Source of the DNA: Lucinisca nassula
Lineage: Eukaryota > Mollusca > Bivalvia > Lucinida > Lucinidae
Length of the DNA stretch: 64,000 nucleotides
Assembly: GCA_963580285.1 (NCBI GenBank)
Contig: OY757011.1
Span: 151,465,092 to 151,529,091 of the forward strand
Direction of reading: 5' to 3'
Shown one piece after another: positions 1-11,351 of this stretch. The notes under the pieces are model-generated. The model was not told the origin of the DNA, ran no database searches, and saw only the letters and a list, made by a program, of their open reading frames with translations. The first letter of the stretch is position 1; each line of letters opens with the position of its first letter. The translations under genes were made by a program, and so were the position numbers.

Positions 1-51
1 CCTCCCGTTACCCGGAGCGGACACTCTACCAACTGAGCTATCGGGGCCGGT
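1..51 (-). repeat. tRNA-derived SINE head, cut by window edge
   Basis: On the minus strand this reads as a tRNA-like 5' half, with an A-box-like TAGCTCAGTTGGTAGAGTG. It matches the complete SINE head at 21249-21324 almost base for base. The B box and tail would lie to the left of the window. It abuts the MADF-like fragment. Confidence 0.75.
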
Positions 52-427
52 TTTGCGGTACATGTGGAACGTCTACTGGAGCCTCACAAGTAGTTGAAGC
101 GGGTGGATTATCATAAGCAGCAGGTTGAAGTCGAGCACTGAAGCTCACCACGGTCCTCCCACAGTCGGTCTTTTGCTGTTGAGTCCTTGTATCCAGCAAG
201 TCTCTTGAGTAGAGCGTGGGGTTCTGCTGAAGGAAGTCAATGACGAGCTCCTTCTCTTCCTCAGAAAAGTTGGTGACAACCCTTGGTGCACCCCACCTCC
301 TAGCAGATGCATCTGGTTCAGCTTCCTCGACCCCCGGTTCAGGTTTAGACTGGGTGATGGGGTCAGGAGCAGTATCACGTTCTTCTTCATCAGGCGGCGA
401 TAATCGGCTTAGGCTGCTCTTGCTTCT
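38..427 (-). pseudogene. MADF/SANT-like DNA-binding domain fragment
   Basis: The minus strand has a long open frame without a usable start codon, from about 427 to a stop at 38-40. It opens with an Arg/Ser-rich then Asp/Glu-rich stretch and runs into FSEEEKELVIDFLQQNPTLY (about 266-205). This resembles the first helix of MADF (Myb/SANT-like) domains, where a short acidic lead is followed by a hydrophobic helix and an LY pair. The expected continuation KDRLWEDRG (about 174-148) is in the next frame, so a single-base loss near 190 breaks the domain. MADF proteins occur as host transcription factors and as the accessory DNA-binding ORF of Harbinger/PIF transposons; I cannot tell which this is. 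The end coincides with a SINE, suggesting truncation by insertion. A donor-like GTGAGC follows the domain. Family call moderate; pseudogene status likely. Confidence 0.5.
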
Positions 428-429
428 CT

Positions 430-1550
430 ACTTGTTGGGCCTACACAGGACGGGATCCTCTACATCCACGCTTTGCCTTCTTTGCTGGCATTACTTAAAA
501 TAAAATATGATCTGTACTGTTCGGTGTTTGCAACTCGAATGAAACTTCTCTGCTGGTTTGGGCGTTTTATACTTCTTGTGCGACCGCGCGCACCATGCAA
601 GACCGTAGTAGAACTTCAGGTAAACCATAATACGCCGGGACGTATCGTGATTGAACGTGATGAAACGGCTAACCTTCCCCGTAGCTCGCCGTGAGGTCCG
701 TGAGAAATCGTGGAAAACACGGATAAAACGTGCAGCGGCCCTAAAGCAGCTAAACGGGAACTAAACGTGGCAGACCATAACACAACTTCATAGGATCGTA
801 AGTTACCGGGTGATTCTCTTGCTTCCCGTCTCGCTACGAACACTGCCCAAGTTCTGTTACGGTCTGTAACGTACTGTCACGCTTTGTTGCGTTCAACCCG
901 TTTACTAAGTTCTATTTAGTAGGTCATCTACGCCGTGGCTGCCGTGGCAGATTTTTTGAATGTTTAAAAATTTGCCCCGGCGTCCACGGCAGTCACGACG
1001 AGATACGTTTGTCGATACCGTTCACCTACGTTGTCTCAGGGTCACCCAGTTTTGTCCAAGATGACCTGAAACGTGGCTGCCGTGGCCGCCGGGAACATAT
1101 AGTGTAAACGGGGGGTTAAGTGGAGGGGTTGGAGCAGGACCCCGGCGCGCCACGGAAGACCCCTAGATTGCTGTCAATGAATATGTCTTAAGGAACAAGA
1201 ATATATATGAGTTAGTGGTCGGGATCTGAAAGGTTTCTAAATAGCTCCCCCTTACTTCCATAAGGCGAGCTAAAAATCCTGAACTTTAAGCAAACAGTGC
1301 AGACCCTGATCTGATCAAACTGCGCGTTCTCTGGCATCCCACCCAGGACTATACTATTGTCAGTGACTCATGTTCGGGATGATTATACAGGACAGCTTTT
1401 GGCAGAAGGCTAAAATTAAGCGTATTGCCAAGTAAAAGTACACCAAGCACTGAACTACAAGTAATTAAACCAATTGCTTTTGAACAGGGGTGTCGACAAA
1501 ACATAAAGTGCCTTGCACGAAGAACAATGATTCGGACTAGTTTCGGCGTC
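430..1550. other. No recognisable gene; CpG-richer stretch
   Basis: I see no coding region here. From about 560 to 1180 the sequence is richer in CG dinucleotides than most of the window. The phrase cgtggctgccgtgg occurs twice (about 932 and 1074). It could be an old transposon interior or a regulatory region; nothing decides this. Confidence 0.4.
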
Positions 1551-1731
1551 TTAATCCTTTGTGTACCAAATGGAATATTCCGCCTTATATATAGCAGGAG
1601 TCCATTTCAAAATTTATGATCTCAGGTTGTAATGTAGGCCATGATCAGACGCCGCGTTCGGCTTCGTCTGATCTGGGCCTGCACTGTTTGCCAACTACCC
1701 ATTTTGGGGTTTCTGGTACAAAAAGGGTTAG
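1551..1731. mobile_element. TTAA-type hairpin MITE (family M), copy 1
   Basis: It starts TTAA-tcctttgtgtacc and ends ggtacaaaaaggg-TTAG. The terminal inverted repeat is about 13-15 bp and the interior is the family core: ATGATCAGACGCCGCG then CGTCTGATCTGGGCCTGCAC. TTAA targets with CCC...GGG ends suggest a non-autonomous piggyBac-like element (inference). Confidence 0.7.
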
Positions 1732-1940
1732 TCATGTCCCGCAATGTTTCTTCCAAATCAAGACTCCGGGATCTGTAAAAGCGAAGACGAGTGTCAAGGC
1801 TTTTGGGGCTGTCTTTAATGGCATATGTATGTTTTGTTTTGCTTGGGACTGGCTTAATCTGATTGTTCTAACATTCGTACGTTTGCATTCTTACTGATAC
1901 TTTCTAGTGAAGTTTAATTTCGCTGATTCCGATTCAATTT

Positions 1941-2211
1941 TTTTGTTTGATTTGAGGTATAACGTCCCCGTCAACACTGTAAAAGTCATTTTGGAGACGT
2001 TGCTTCCAATTTTGTAGGACTTTTACCCGACATTGAGATGAAATGACATCTCAAGCCCTGTCGCCCAATGAAACCAATAGGGTTTATAAGCATGGACGGG
2101 GCAGGCTTAGATCCTCTAAGCAGTATACTAGTTCTCCGTGCGGTCGGTTTCAGCTCTGCGTGGAAGCATCATGCAGCCCATCTATTTCTTCAAGCCCCGA
2201 AGGGCGGGGGC
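1941..2211 (-). repeat. SINE-A copy
   Basis: Read on the minus strand it starts gcccccgcccttcggggc and ends gacgttataCCTCAAATCAAACAA-like. This unit recurs more than ten times in the window. It has no clear tRNA head, but its 3' tail matches those of the tRNA-derived SINEs here. Confidence 0.75.
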
Positions 2212-2278
2212 TATCCGATTCTAGTACTAGTAATTCTAACTGAGTCTCACAATTCTCCTTTAAGTAGATCATTTTTCA

Positions 2279-4850
2279 TTGCATATAAATCGTACAATGG
2301 TGTTGCATCGCAAGTTCTCGGCCAACTTTAGCTCCTCTGAGCCCAAGGCTCCGGGGAGCTTAAATGATGGTAGGCCTCAGTCGCCCATCCGTCGTCCACC
2401 ATTTTCAAATGTATTCTGCTCTAAAATCACTATGCCAAATTCAATCAAATTTCATATGCAGCCTACTGGCAATGGGAAAAAGAAAGTTGCAGCAATGGCC
2501 CAGGTCAGATGGACAAGATGGCCGCAATGCCATAATATGGTAAAACCCTTTAAAATCTCCTTCTCCAGAACCACTATGCCGAATGTCGTAAAACTTGGCA
2601 ACGGAGTACAACAAAATTTGCCAAAATGATGACCCCAGATTGACCTTGACCTATTTTACGCCCAAGGTCAAATGTGGTTCCTTAGGCTTTTCAATGGGAA
2701 ATAGGTAAATCAATGCATTTTTTTTAAAAAATAGTGTGGTCTACGACATGAGAATGGATACAGAATGCCTATGAATGCTGAAGGTCAAGGTGATTCGGTG
2801 ACTTTGGATTGCAGGTCCATTGAAATTTCAATATATATTTTCTCTGAAACCAGTGGGCAAATTTCATTTGAATGTTACATGCAGCCTTAGGACCATGGGG
2901 GAACAAAAAATTGTCAGAATAGTTCAGGTCACATGATAAGATGGCCGCCATACCCAAATGAGTTAAAAAATCTTTTTCACCAGAACCACTGGACCGATTG
3001 GTATCGGGTGAATGAATATTACCAAGTTTGTAAAAAATAATAATCTAGGTTGACCTTGACCTATTTTACGCCAAGGTCAAATCTGGTTCTTTAGGCTTTT
3101 AAATGAGGAAAAGGGTAAAATAATGCATTTTTAGAAAAAAATATTGTGGTCTATGACATGAGAATAGGTAAAAAGAACGTATGTGAATGCTAAAGGTCAA
3201 GGTCATTTGGTAACCCTGGCCAAAGGTCACTTGAATTGCAGTTCCGTTCACATTTCAAAATACATTTTCCCTGAAACCACTGGGTCAATTTCATTTCAAT
3301 TTCATATACAGCCTCCGGATAATGGGGAGAAGAAAATTTGCGCGAATGGTCCAGGTCATATGAACAAGATGGCGCCATGCCCAAATATCTTAAAAGCCTT
3401 AAAAAGTCTTCTTCTCCAGAACCACTAAGCCTATTGTCTTGAATCTTGGCATGTAGTATCGAGTGACTGAGTGCTACTACATTTGTAAAAATGATGACCC
3501 TAGATTGACATTGACGTATTCTACGCCATGGACAAATTTGGTTCCTTAGGCTTTTAACCCTTATCTTGCTGAATACTCATTTAAGTCACACCCATTTCCG
3601 TCTATCAACCAATCAAATTACTTGATGTAATTTATTGATACAAATTCATAAACTGAATGCCAAACAGTGTAGATCCTGATCAGGTGGCTTCTTCAGAAGC
3701 CACCTGATCGGGATCTACACTGTTTGCAAATATAGGGGTTGTCGTGAACAGCAAGAAAAGGGTTAGTTGGAAAAAGGTAAACTAATGCATTTTTACCCCA
3801 AACTGTTATGGTCTGTGACAATAGAATAGATACAAAATGACTGTCTATGGATACTAAAGTTCAAGGTCATTTGGTGACATTGACCAAAGATCACTTGGAT
3901 TGCAGGTCTTTTGATGTCTCAAAATGCATCGTCTCTTAAACTTTATACGCGGCCTTATGGCAGCGATGAATCGAAAATTTGTTGAAGGTATTCAGGTCAG
4001 ATTGATCAAGATGGTCGCCGCGCCCAAATTTGGTAAAAACCTTCAAAACCAAAGTGTCGATTTCTTAAAACTTCATATGTAGCATTAGGTGGCTGAGTAC
4101 TACTAAGTTAGCAGAAAATAATGACCTTTGGTTGTCCTTTACCTATTCTATGCCAAGGTTAAATTTGGTTCCTTAGGCGGTTCAATGGCAATGGGAAAAA
4201 GAAAAACAATGCATTTTTATTTTTCGAAAAACAAAAATATGGTAGACATGAGTAGAGATACAAAATGAATGTTTATGAATACCAAAGGTCAAAAAACATT
4301 TGGCGACCTTGGCCCAAGCCAAGTCCATTGACATTTCAAAATACATTTTCTCTGATACCACTGAGCCAATTTCATTTAAACTTTATATGCAGTATTAGGA
4401 TAATGAGGGAATGCGAATTTGTTCAAATGGTCTCAGTCACATGACCAAGATGGCCGCAATGACCAAATATGGTAAAAACCTTTAGGTTCATCAACAGGCC
4501 CGATTGTCTTGAAACTTGGCATGTAGCATTGGGTGACTGAGTACTACCAAATTTGCAAAAATAATGACCCTAGGTTGACCTTGACATACTTAACGGCAAA
4601 ATCAAATGTGGTTCCTTCGGCTTTTCGATGTGGTACAATAAATGTTTAAAAAAACTATTGAGAGTATAGGTACAAAACGAACGTCTATGAGTGCCAATGG
4701 TCAAGGCCATTTAAAGTTCATTTAGATTGCAGGTCCATCAACAGCCAGGTCCGAATCCAGTTTATTACGTGGCGCCTCTATGAGGTGGGAGAAAGAAAGT
4801 TTGTGCTTGTGATCTGGGTCTCCTGACCAACACGGCCGCCATGCCCATAT
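2279..4850 (+). repeat. Tandem array, about 430-bp units, with hairpin head
   Basis: A head at about 2326-2370 (AGCTCCTCTGAGC ... GCTCCGGGGAGCT) is followed by ccatccgtcgtcc and then degenerate units carrying accactgggccaatttcat, ggtccaggtcacatgac and aagatggccgcc. Landmark repeats fall near 2426, 2850, 3277, about 3920 and 4357. The one long interval is explained by a MITE inserted at 3554-3765. No coding sequence is seen. Confidence 0.75.
3554..3765. mobile_element. TTAA-type hairpin MITE (family M) inside the array
   Basis: Ends are TTAACCCTTATCTTGCTG and cagcaagaaaaGGGTTA. The core at 3655-3731 is a nearly perfect hairpin: aacagtgtagatcctgatca and its complement, around gccacctgatc. The copy breaks the regular spacing of the surrounding array, so it inserted after the array formed. 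Confidence 0.75.
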
Positions 4851-4851
4851 A

Positions 4852-5212
4852 CAGTAGAACTTCGATGGCTCGAACGCCGATGGCTCGTTTACCATGGCTG
4901 AGTCGAACCCGTTCTTGAGCCCCTATGGAAATCCTCTACATTAGAAATAGTGGGGGTATTTAAGGAGATTTTGGTCTTTTATCTTGCAAATGTATATGCA
5001 AATGTATGCTGTGTGTACTCGTTAGAATCGCCTCGATGAGGCGATTCTAATGAGTACACACATCATACATTTTCATTATAGAACACCGAAAATGTGTCTC
5101 AAGTATCCCGTTATTCCTCCTGACAGTAACCCTCAGTGGCTCGAACTACCCCTGTCTCGAACAAATTTTCGAGGTCCCAAAGGTGTTCGAGCCATTGAAG
5201 TTCGACTGTATA
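4852..5212. mobile_element. Foldback MITE with TCGAAC ends
   Basis: Left end acagtagaacttcgatggc is matched in reverse by gccattgaagttcgactgt at the right. The centre (about 5010-5065) is a strong hairpin, gtactcgttagaatcgcctc with its complement. A related copy lies at 41150-41545. Confidence 0.7.
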
Positions 5213-5309
5213 ATAAAACAATTTGATAGTCTTCTACTGATGACATCGGGTAGTAAATTGTACTTGTTCAAGAGATGCTGTTGCTTATAATTATTTTTAT
5301 TACCACCAC

Positions 5310-5362
5310 CACCACTTTTATTATTATTATTATTATTATTATCGTTGTTGTTGCTGTTGTTC
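5310..5362. repeat. Microsatellites (ACC)n, (TTA)n, (GTT)n
   Basis: Consecutive triplet runs are visible: accaccaccacc, then about nine TTA units, then gttgttgttgctgttgtt. Confidence 0.9.
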
Positions 5363-5716
5363 AATGCATTGCATAGGTAAGTTCAAAATGTAATGATTCT
5401 CAGAACGTTACCAGCTCGAAAGCAAACAGACGTGTTAATTAGGTACAATTACGACTATTTTTTCTAGTGATCTCACTTTCAGTGAATAATGCGAAACAAT
5501 ACCAGGATTATTTCCAAGAGGTACATCTATTTCTTCTCCATTTATCATAATAACATAATCATGCAATACAATGCAGAAAAAAGTCGTCTTTTCTTAATTG
5601 TGCTGCAAACAAAAAGTGTGCCTTTCTCATCGTGTCAATTCTAACGAACACACAAAATGAAATGAAAATAATGTATACTCTTTGAAACCCATGAGTTAGG
5701 TTTCTCAGTGTGGTCG

Positions 5717-5893
5717 CCTTATTCACCATATTTGCATTATTTGCTGGCTCCCAGCTTGCACATTGTCAATATTGGAAAAACAGGTAACCAGAACCCCTGA
5801 CCTTTCAAGGTCAGGGGGGTCTGGTTACCTGTTTTTCCAACACTGATAACCCTCAGACTAGGAACCAGCAGATTATGCAAATAAGGTGAATAG
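5717..5893. mobile_element. Foldback element with 69-nt near-perfect palindrome
   Basis: Outer arms ccttattcaccatatttgca and tgcaaataaggtgaatagg are inverted copies. Inside, 5772-5840 is a hairpin with arms of about 33 nt (ttggaaaaacaggtaaccag ... ctggttacctgtttttccaa) and a two-base loop. No coding potential. Confidence 0.75.
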
Positions 5894-5913
5894 GCTTACA
5901 TTGGTGATAGTGA

Positions 5914-6201
5914 TTTTGTTTGATTTGAGGTTTAACGTGCCCGTCAACACTGTAAAGGTCATTTTGGAGACGTTGCTTCCAATTTTGTGGGGCTTTTACC
6001 CGACACTGAGATGAAATGACATCTCAAGCCCTGTCGCTCAATGAAACCAATAGGGTTTATAAGCATGGACTCGCACCGCTTTACCTGGGCAGGCTTACAT
6101 CCTCTAAGCGGTTTACTAGTACTCGTGTGCAGGTCGGTTTCAGCTCTGCGTGGAAGCATCATGCAGCCCATCTATATCTTCAAGCCCCGACGGGCGGGGG
6201 C
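5914..6201 (-). repeat. SINE-A copy
   Basis: Near full-length copy: tail (minus sense) ...gacgggcacgttaaacctc at the left end and head gcccccgcccgtcggggc at the right end. Same family as 1941-2211. Confidence 0.8.
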
Positions 6202-6534
6202 CTTGGGGATAGTGAACATTCGTGGCTACGAAAAATTCAAACTAAAAGAAAGACGGTGATTCAGGCCCCTATGATTATCAAAGTACGAGTCTTCGATAAC
6301 CATCAGGCTGTCCAAGACCTCTGGTCAGACCGAAATAATACGGAGGCTGATCTGAGTCTTCGCTGATCGCACAGGAATTATTATAGGTTTTGTCGGACGC
6401 CGACTCTAATAAAAGTCAACACTGGAAATACCCTAAATATTCGGCCACCACAACAAAAAATGTTTTAAAATTTGAACAAGTACAACGTTGTGTCTAAACT
6501 AGTTGGATGAGTGGCAAACTACCTAAGGACTTGT
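6202..6534. other. No recognisable feature
   Basis: Unique-looking sequence without coding support. Short palindromic phrases around 6300-6370 resemble decayed MITE arms. The last 14 bases are the left target duplication of the next SINE. Confidence 0.4.
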
Positions 6535-6810
6535 GCCGGCCTCAGTAGCTGTCGGATACGCGTCTGACTGGTGATCAGGAGGACGCGGGTTCGATACCTG
6601 CCGGGGTCGGCAACATTCTTTCGTGGAGATCTACGGTCATTCTCTCCCTTCCGCTGATTAAAGAAGGGCAGTTATCAGTTTCTGGCGAAAGAATGTGCAC
6701 TGTACTGGTTACCCGCCCAGGAAAAGTGTGGATAGGTAAACTGACCGGCTCAAAAATGACCTAAAATAGTGTTGACTGGACCGTTAAACTCCAATATAAA
6801 CAAACAAAAA
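6535..6810 (+). mobile_element. Complete tRNA-derived SINE with target duplication
   Basis: The head at 6535-6612 is tRNA-like, with A box TAGCTGTCGGATACG and B box GGTTCGATACC; the anticodon-like loop reads CTGGTGA. The tail ends gttgactggaccgttaaact then caaacaaaaa. Flanking acctaaggacttgt (6521-6534) and acctacggacttgt (6811-6824) differ at one base, as expected of a target-site duplication made by LINE machinery. Confidence 0.85.
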
Positions 6811-6899
6811 ACCTACGGACTTGTTGACGTGACGTATATTTTCTCTATTACAACGGTGCCCGTATTTACCATAAATATACGGATACCAAAAGTCTGGAC

Positions 6900-6957
6900 A
6901 AGCAGTGTAGACCCAGGTCGCATTCAGGGGCAGTCCGATGTGTCCACACTGTTTGTA
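6900..6957. mobile_element. Family M hairpin core remnant
   Basis: Caagcagtgtagacccagg and ccacactgtttg are the two arms of the family M core. The ends are not preserved. Confidence 0.45.
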
Positions 6958-7271
6958 AAGTTAGCAGAATATTTTATGGTACTAACACTTTTAGCGTAAA
7001 TACAGCATCGCATTTTTTCTCCACATATCTCGCATATCTGACATAACACTTTGCGGATCCGTCGGCAATAAAAGACACAGCAATAAAATAGGATTTCAAA
7101 AATCTTTATTCCTAATGGTAACATAACAAGCTTATTAAGGCTTCTAATCAGAACATGAAAAACTCATTAGAAACCTGGAGAGAAGGAATAAATGCTTGTC
7201 GGTGATATTATTCATCAGTTAAACGAGAGAAATATTTGTAAATGATTTGAAGGGAAATTAATGCCCTAATA

Positions 7272-7430
7272 CACACACAATCTGGCTCAGTTGTTAGCGC
7301 GTTCGACTTATGATCGAGAGGTTGTGGGTTCTAATCCGGCCGCTGGAGCCGAGGTGTGTTCTTGAGCAAGACACTTAATGCCACTGCGTCACTCCACCCA
7401 GGTGTAACGGAGTAGCAATGGTGTAACCCT
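7272..7430 (+). repeat. tRNA-derived SINE, Ile-like loop
   Basis: A box TGGCTCAGTTGTTAGCGCG, loop CTTATGA (anticodon-like TAT) in a TCGA/TCGA stem, and B box GGGTTCTAATCC. It is followed by ttcttgagcaagacactta, a body different from the other SINEs here. The 3' limit is approximate. Confidence 0.65.
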
Positions 7431-7570
7431 CGCTAGGGCGACGTCAAATCAACGTCGGTGCAACGTCATGACGTTGAACCGACGTAGATGTGACATTGCA
7501 TAAACGTCATGACATTGAACCGACGTCGATGTGAGATCACAATTACGTCATATGCCTGCTGGCAAAAGTC
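7430..7570. mobile_element. ACGTC-rich foldback element
   Basis: Dense in GACGT/ACGTC, including gacgtcaaatcaacgtcggt, with repeated cgtcatgac. Its end tgcctgctgg matches the terminus of the better copy at 21838-21986. A further ACGT cluster lies at 7690-7740. Confidence 0.55.
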
Positions 7571-7999
7571 ACTGCCTGTGATAATTCCGTAATGAGTGTC
7601 CGAAAGCGATTCAAATAAGCTTGAAGTTTTCATCGCAATCGGACTAAAATAATCGGTATAAACTAAACTAATCTAGTTGCCAATACAAGGTGTCGGTAAC
7701 GTCGTACCAATTGACGTTACACCAACGTTGCTTGTGCCAGATACCAAATATGATACCAAATAAGACCAGAGCCACGTCGTGCGAAACTCTGTTTTATGAC
7801 ATGCACACACCCTGCTCAGTACGTTTGTGTTCACTGTTAGGATAGTACAACCATTTTGGTATCTAAATTTGTTAGTCAGTGTAGCTGGACAGGTTGGTTT
7901 ATGTCTTACCTCATTACGAATACACCACTATTCAAATGTGTTGAGAATTAAATATTTTCTGGCCAAAAAAAAATCCACTGTTTTCCATACTTCTGCTCC

Positions 8000-8500
8000 A
8001 TTACGATAACACGCACGTGCGACATAGTGCATTTTTTCACATCTCCAAAATGGCTACTTTTTCTGGTGAAAATTCGTGACATTTTTCTCAAAAATACTGC
8101 AAACATATGCTGTAGGTGCTCGATAGAACCGCCTCAATGAGGCGTTCTAACGAGTACCCACAACCTATGTCTTGGAGCAGAAATAATAAAAATAATGTAT
8201 ACCCCCGTAGACCCCAGTTTTCTCTATATAAAGTGGGGTATTGGTGGGTCTTTATTTCACGGACTTGTTCACGTGATGCCAAACATAGTTTGTCGGTACA
8301 CGTTAGAACCGCCTCTCTAACGAGTATCCACAATCTATGTTTTTGAGCAGAAATACGAAAAAATATCACATTTTTTCATCTTAAAAGTTTTTTTTTTTGG
8401 CAGTAAGAATAAGAAATAAGAAAAACAATGTACCCCTGTAAACCCCAGTTTAACAAAATAAAAGTGGGGTTTGAGAGGGGGGGGGGGGTCAAAATTTATA
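8000..8500. mobile_element. Hairpin repeat family H, compound copy
   Basis: Two hairpins (about 8100-8190 and 8285-8345) carry gaaccgcctcaatgaggcg and the flanking phrase gcagaaataagaaaaat. The flanks repeat ccccagttt...aaagtggggt. A poly-G run lies near 8477. Confidence 0.7.
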
Positions 8501-8599
8501 GGCGTGTTTAGTGATGCTAGTCACAAACCCTTCAGGCAGGTTTTGTCGTGAAAGAGCTCACCACTTCCAAATGGAGATTGCTGCTCTCTACTCGTAGCA

Positions 8600-8805
8600 T
8601 AGATAATGCTGATCTAAGTCTGCCCAAGGAAAGAGGTGCGAGTCGACGGTCTTTATATATATACACTATTTTGGTTTGCTTAGGCGGTAGGCCTTGAGAT
8701 GCCATTTTGTGTCAGTGTCGCGTAAAAGACTCACAAAATTGGAATCAACGTCTCCACAATGACCTAAATAGTGTTGACGGGGACGTAAAACCCCACTTTT
8801 ATTTA
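8600..8805 (+). repeat. SINE-A, 3' part
   Basis: Contains cattttgtgtcagtgtcgcg, caaaattggaatcaacgtct and gttgacggggacgtaaaac, so only the 3' portion remains. Its tail runs directly into a family H copy. Confidence 0.65.
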
Positions 8806-8990
8806 GTAAATCTAGGGTTTACTGGGGATAAACCTTATTTTTCTTATATCTGCTCTGAAATATAGATTGTGGGTACTCGTCTGAACCGCCTCGATGGAGC
8901 GGTTCTAACATGTACCCACAATTTATATTTTGAGCAGAAATAAGAAAAATATCACAAGTTTTCATCTTAATTACGCACATTCAAACCATT
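8780..8990. mobile_element. Hairpin repeat family H copy
   Basis: Central hairpin gtctgaaccgcctcgatgg / ggagcggttctaac with gagcagaaataagaaaaata following. One arm side merges with the SINE-A tail. Confidence 0.65.
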
Positions 8991-9009
8991 TTGTTCTGAG
9001 AAGACTCTT

Positions 9010-9182
9010 CTCCCATAATATATTCAATAGGAGTCTGTTTCTAAATTTAGAGATGTCGGGTTCATTTATAGGTATTGAACTTTCAGCAAACAGTGAAGAC
9101 CCCGATCAGACGCAGCGTTCCTCTCTGTCTGCTTTTGGCATGCACTGTTTGCCAATGCCCCATTTTGTGTTTCCCACATAAG
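9010..9182. mobile_element. Family M MITE, diverged
   Basis: The core gcaaacagtgaagaccccg and gcatgcactgtttgccaa is recognisable. The TTAA ends are not clear. Confidence 0.5.
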
Positions 9183-9516
9183 ATGGATTTTAATAGCTCC
9201 CCAATAGCTGAGGGTCATTAATATGTTAATATTTATCTTTTTGCTATCACCTTTCGCAGGTATTTACAAGGGAGACAACTTTTAGGAAAAAAAAACCAAC
9301 AACCTTTTTTGCTTTCCCAACTTGAAAGAGTCATCGCCGCTGAAAAAAAAGCATAACGCGTTCGCTGTAAGTTATGTTATATATGTACATGCCTAAACAC
9401 TCGAGCACAGGAATGCTTTTCTGAAAGAAACATTATTCATCCTGAAACGTACTATAAAAAGTTCTTACGGAGTGCGAATTCTAATTATCTATCAATAGAC
9501 GACTCGAGTGCACCTT

Positions 9517-9742
9517 TTAACCCTTTTTGTACCAAATGGAATCTTCCTCCTAACATATAACACATGTCCATTTCAAAAATTTAAGGGCGTCAGTTTATGT
9601 GTTCTTCAAAATTTATTTGGAAAATGGCTTAATTGTTTTGCAACATGTGTAGGCCCTGATCAGACGCCGCGTTCTGCGGCGTCTGATCTGAGCTTGCGCT
9701 GTTTGCCAATTACACGTTTTGGGGCTACTGGTACCTTTGCTA
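9517..9742. mobile_element. TTAA-type hairpin MITE (family M)
   Basis: Starts TTAACCCTTTTTGTACC and ends ggctactggtacctttgct. The core gatcagacgccgcgttctgc folds on itself (cggcgtctgatc). Confidence 0.75.
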
Positions 9743-9819
9743 AACGATTCAAGGTCTGATTATTTATTAAGTCGGCACGTAAAAGTCAAAGACGGTTTAC
9801 CAAAAGCACTTTTATTTAT

Positions 9820-10460
9820 TTATATGCCCCAACACTCAAAAAAGTGGCGGGGTATTATGTTATACCCTCAGAAGTTTTGAGTGTCCATCCGTCCGTCAGC
9901 GCCTCATAGTTTCGTGTCCACTATATAATTCTGATACCATTTGAGATTCATTTCACGAAACTTCACAGATATGTAGAGCACCATAAGATGACATGCAGAA
10001 CATATGAACCGTAACTCTGATTTTCCTACTTTTGAAGTCATTGCCCTTTGAACATTGAACATAGCCTTTACTATCATTGTTCACGGAACTCCACAGATGA
10101 GACGACGTGCATAACATATGAGCCGTAACACCGATTTTCCTGCTTTTGGAGTTAATGTCCTTTGAACATATGAACTCAAACTATGGTTGGCCTACTTTTG
10201 GAGTCTTTGTCCTTTGAATGTTGAACATAGCCATTCTACCTTGTATTCATGTCTGCCCTATGTGTTGAAAACTGTTCGAGATATTTTCATGAAATCTCTC
10301 ATAAATGTGTAGCACTATGGGACAACATGCAGAACACAAGAACCGTAGCTCTGGTTAATCTACTTCTGGAGTTATGGTCCTTGGAACATAGTAAATATTA
10401 AAAAAAACCATTTCTACCAATAGTTTACTCGTGTTCTCTGTGTAAGTTGGAAATTGCTTC
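9820..10460 (+). repeat. Tandem array with hairpin head (aacacaagaaccg type)
   Basis: The head ccccaacactcaaaaaagtg and gggtattatgttatacccTC precedes gtccatccgtccgtcag. Units then repeat cagaacacaagaaccgta, ctacttttggagttatgg and cctttgaacattgaacat. The same units reappear at 13000-13640, so an insertion or rearrangement separates two parts of one array family. Confidence 0.7.
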
Positions 10461-10539
10461 AGATATTTTGATGATATAAAGCATTATGTTCACCCACCAA
10501 GGGTGTGTGTGTATGGGGGGGGGGGGGGTGTTGTTTTTA

Positions 10540-11345
10540 GTAGGGATCCCGTTTGCGTTGGCGTTGGTTTCGGCTTTGGCGTAGCCTGTTTGGAGCACTA
10601 TATATCTCCTGAACCTATTGATGGATTCCGGTTACATCACTAGGATAGGGTAAACCGCCCATTAGGTTTTTATGACCTTGACCTTATTTGCAAGGTTACA
10701 CCCCCCCCCACCTCGCAAAAAAAAAAAAAAAAAAATACGCGATGAGGCATAATTGGCTGAAACTGGCAAGTGTGGTCCAGAAAACTTGTACTCTCCACAC
10801 TTTCAGTTATGTGGTGTATTCTTTGCTTTCAAGGGGAACATATTGTCTGCACCCTATCAATGAAAGGTCAAATTTGATACAATATATCATCACAACCGAC
10901 CAAAGATTTGATTTGATTTTGCCGGTCACCTTGACCCTAAATTCCAAGGACACAGCACCCCACCCACCCCCTGTCAATTTTGGCTTGTTTGCACCCTATC
11001 ACTTGAATGAATTAATGAAATTTGATCAAACTTGGTACAATGGATCATTGCAACCTACCAAAGATTTGAACAGTTTTTGGTGACCTGGTCCTTATTTTCA
11101 AGGTCACAGGCTCCCGGAATTTTCAATTTTGGGCAAATAATGGCTTTTCTCCACCCTGTCTCATTTGAGAATTGATAAAAGTATGGTCAAACTTGATACA
11201 CTATACAATTTAATAAATTTCACTCTTCTTTAAATATTTCGGCACTAGGCCTTCATCGGTAATACGAATTCACTAGAAACTACATTTTTAAGCCGCCATT
11301 ACAATTTTCCGGAAGTACTATATCTGGAGGACCCACAAAATATTG
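10540..11345 (+). repeat. Tandem array (cttgatacaatat type)
   Basis: Units carry tttgatacaatatatcatc, gcaacctaccaaagatttga and gaccttattttcaaggtcac. Poly-G (10517-10528) and poly-A (10719-10733) runs lie in or near it. The array resumes at 12823 after a transposon. Confidence 0.65.
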
Positions 11346-11351
11346 ATACAA

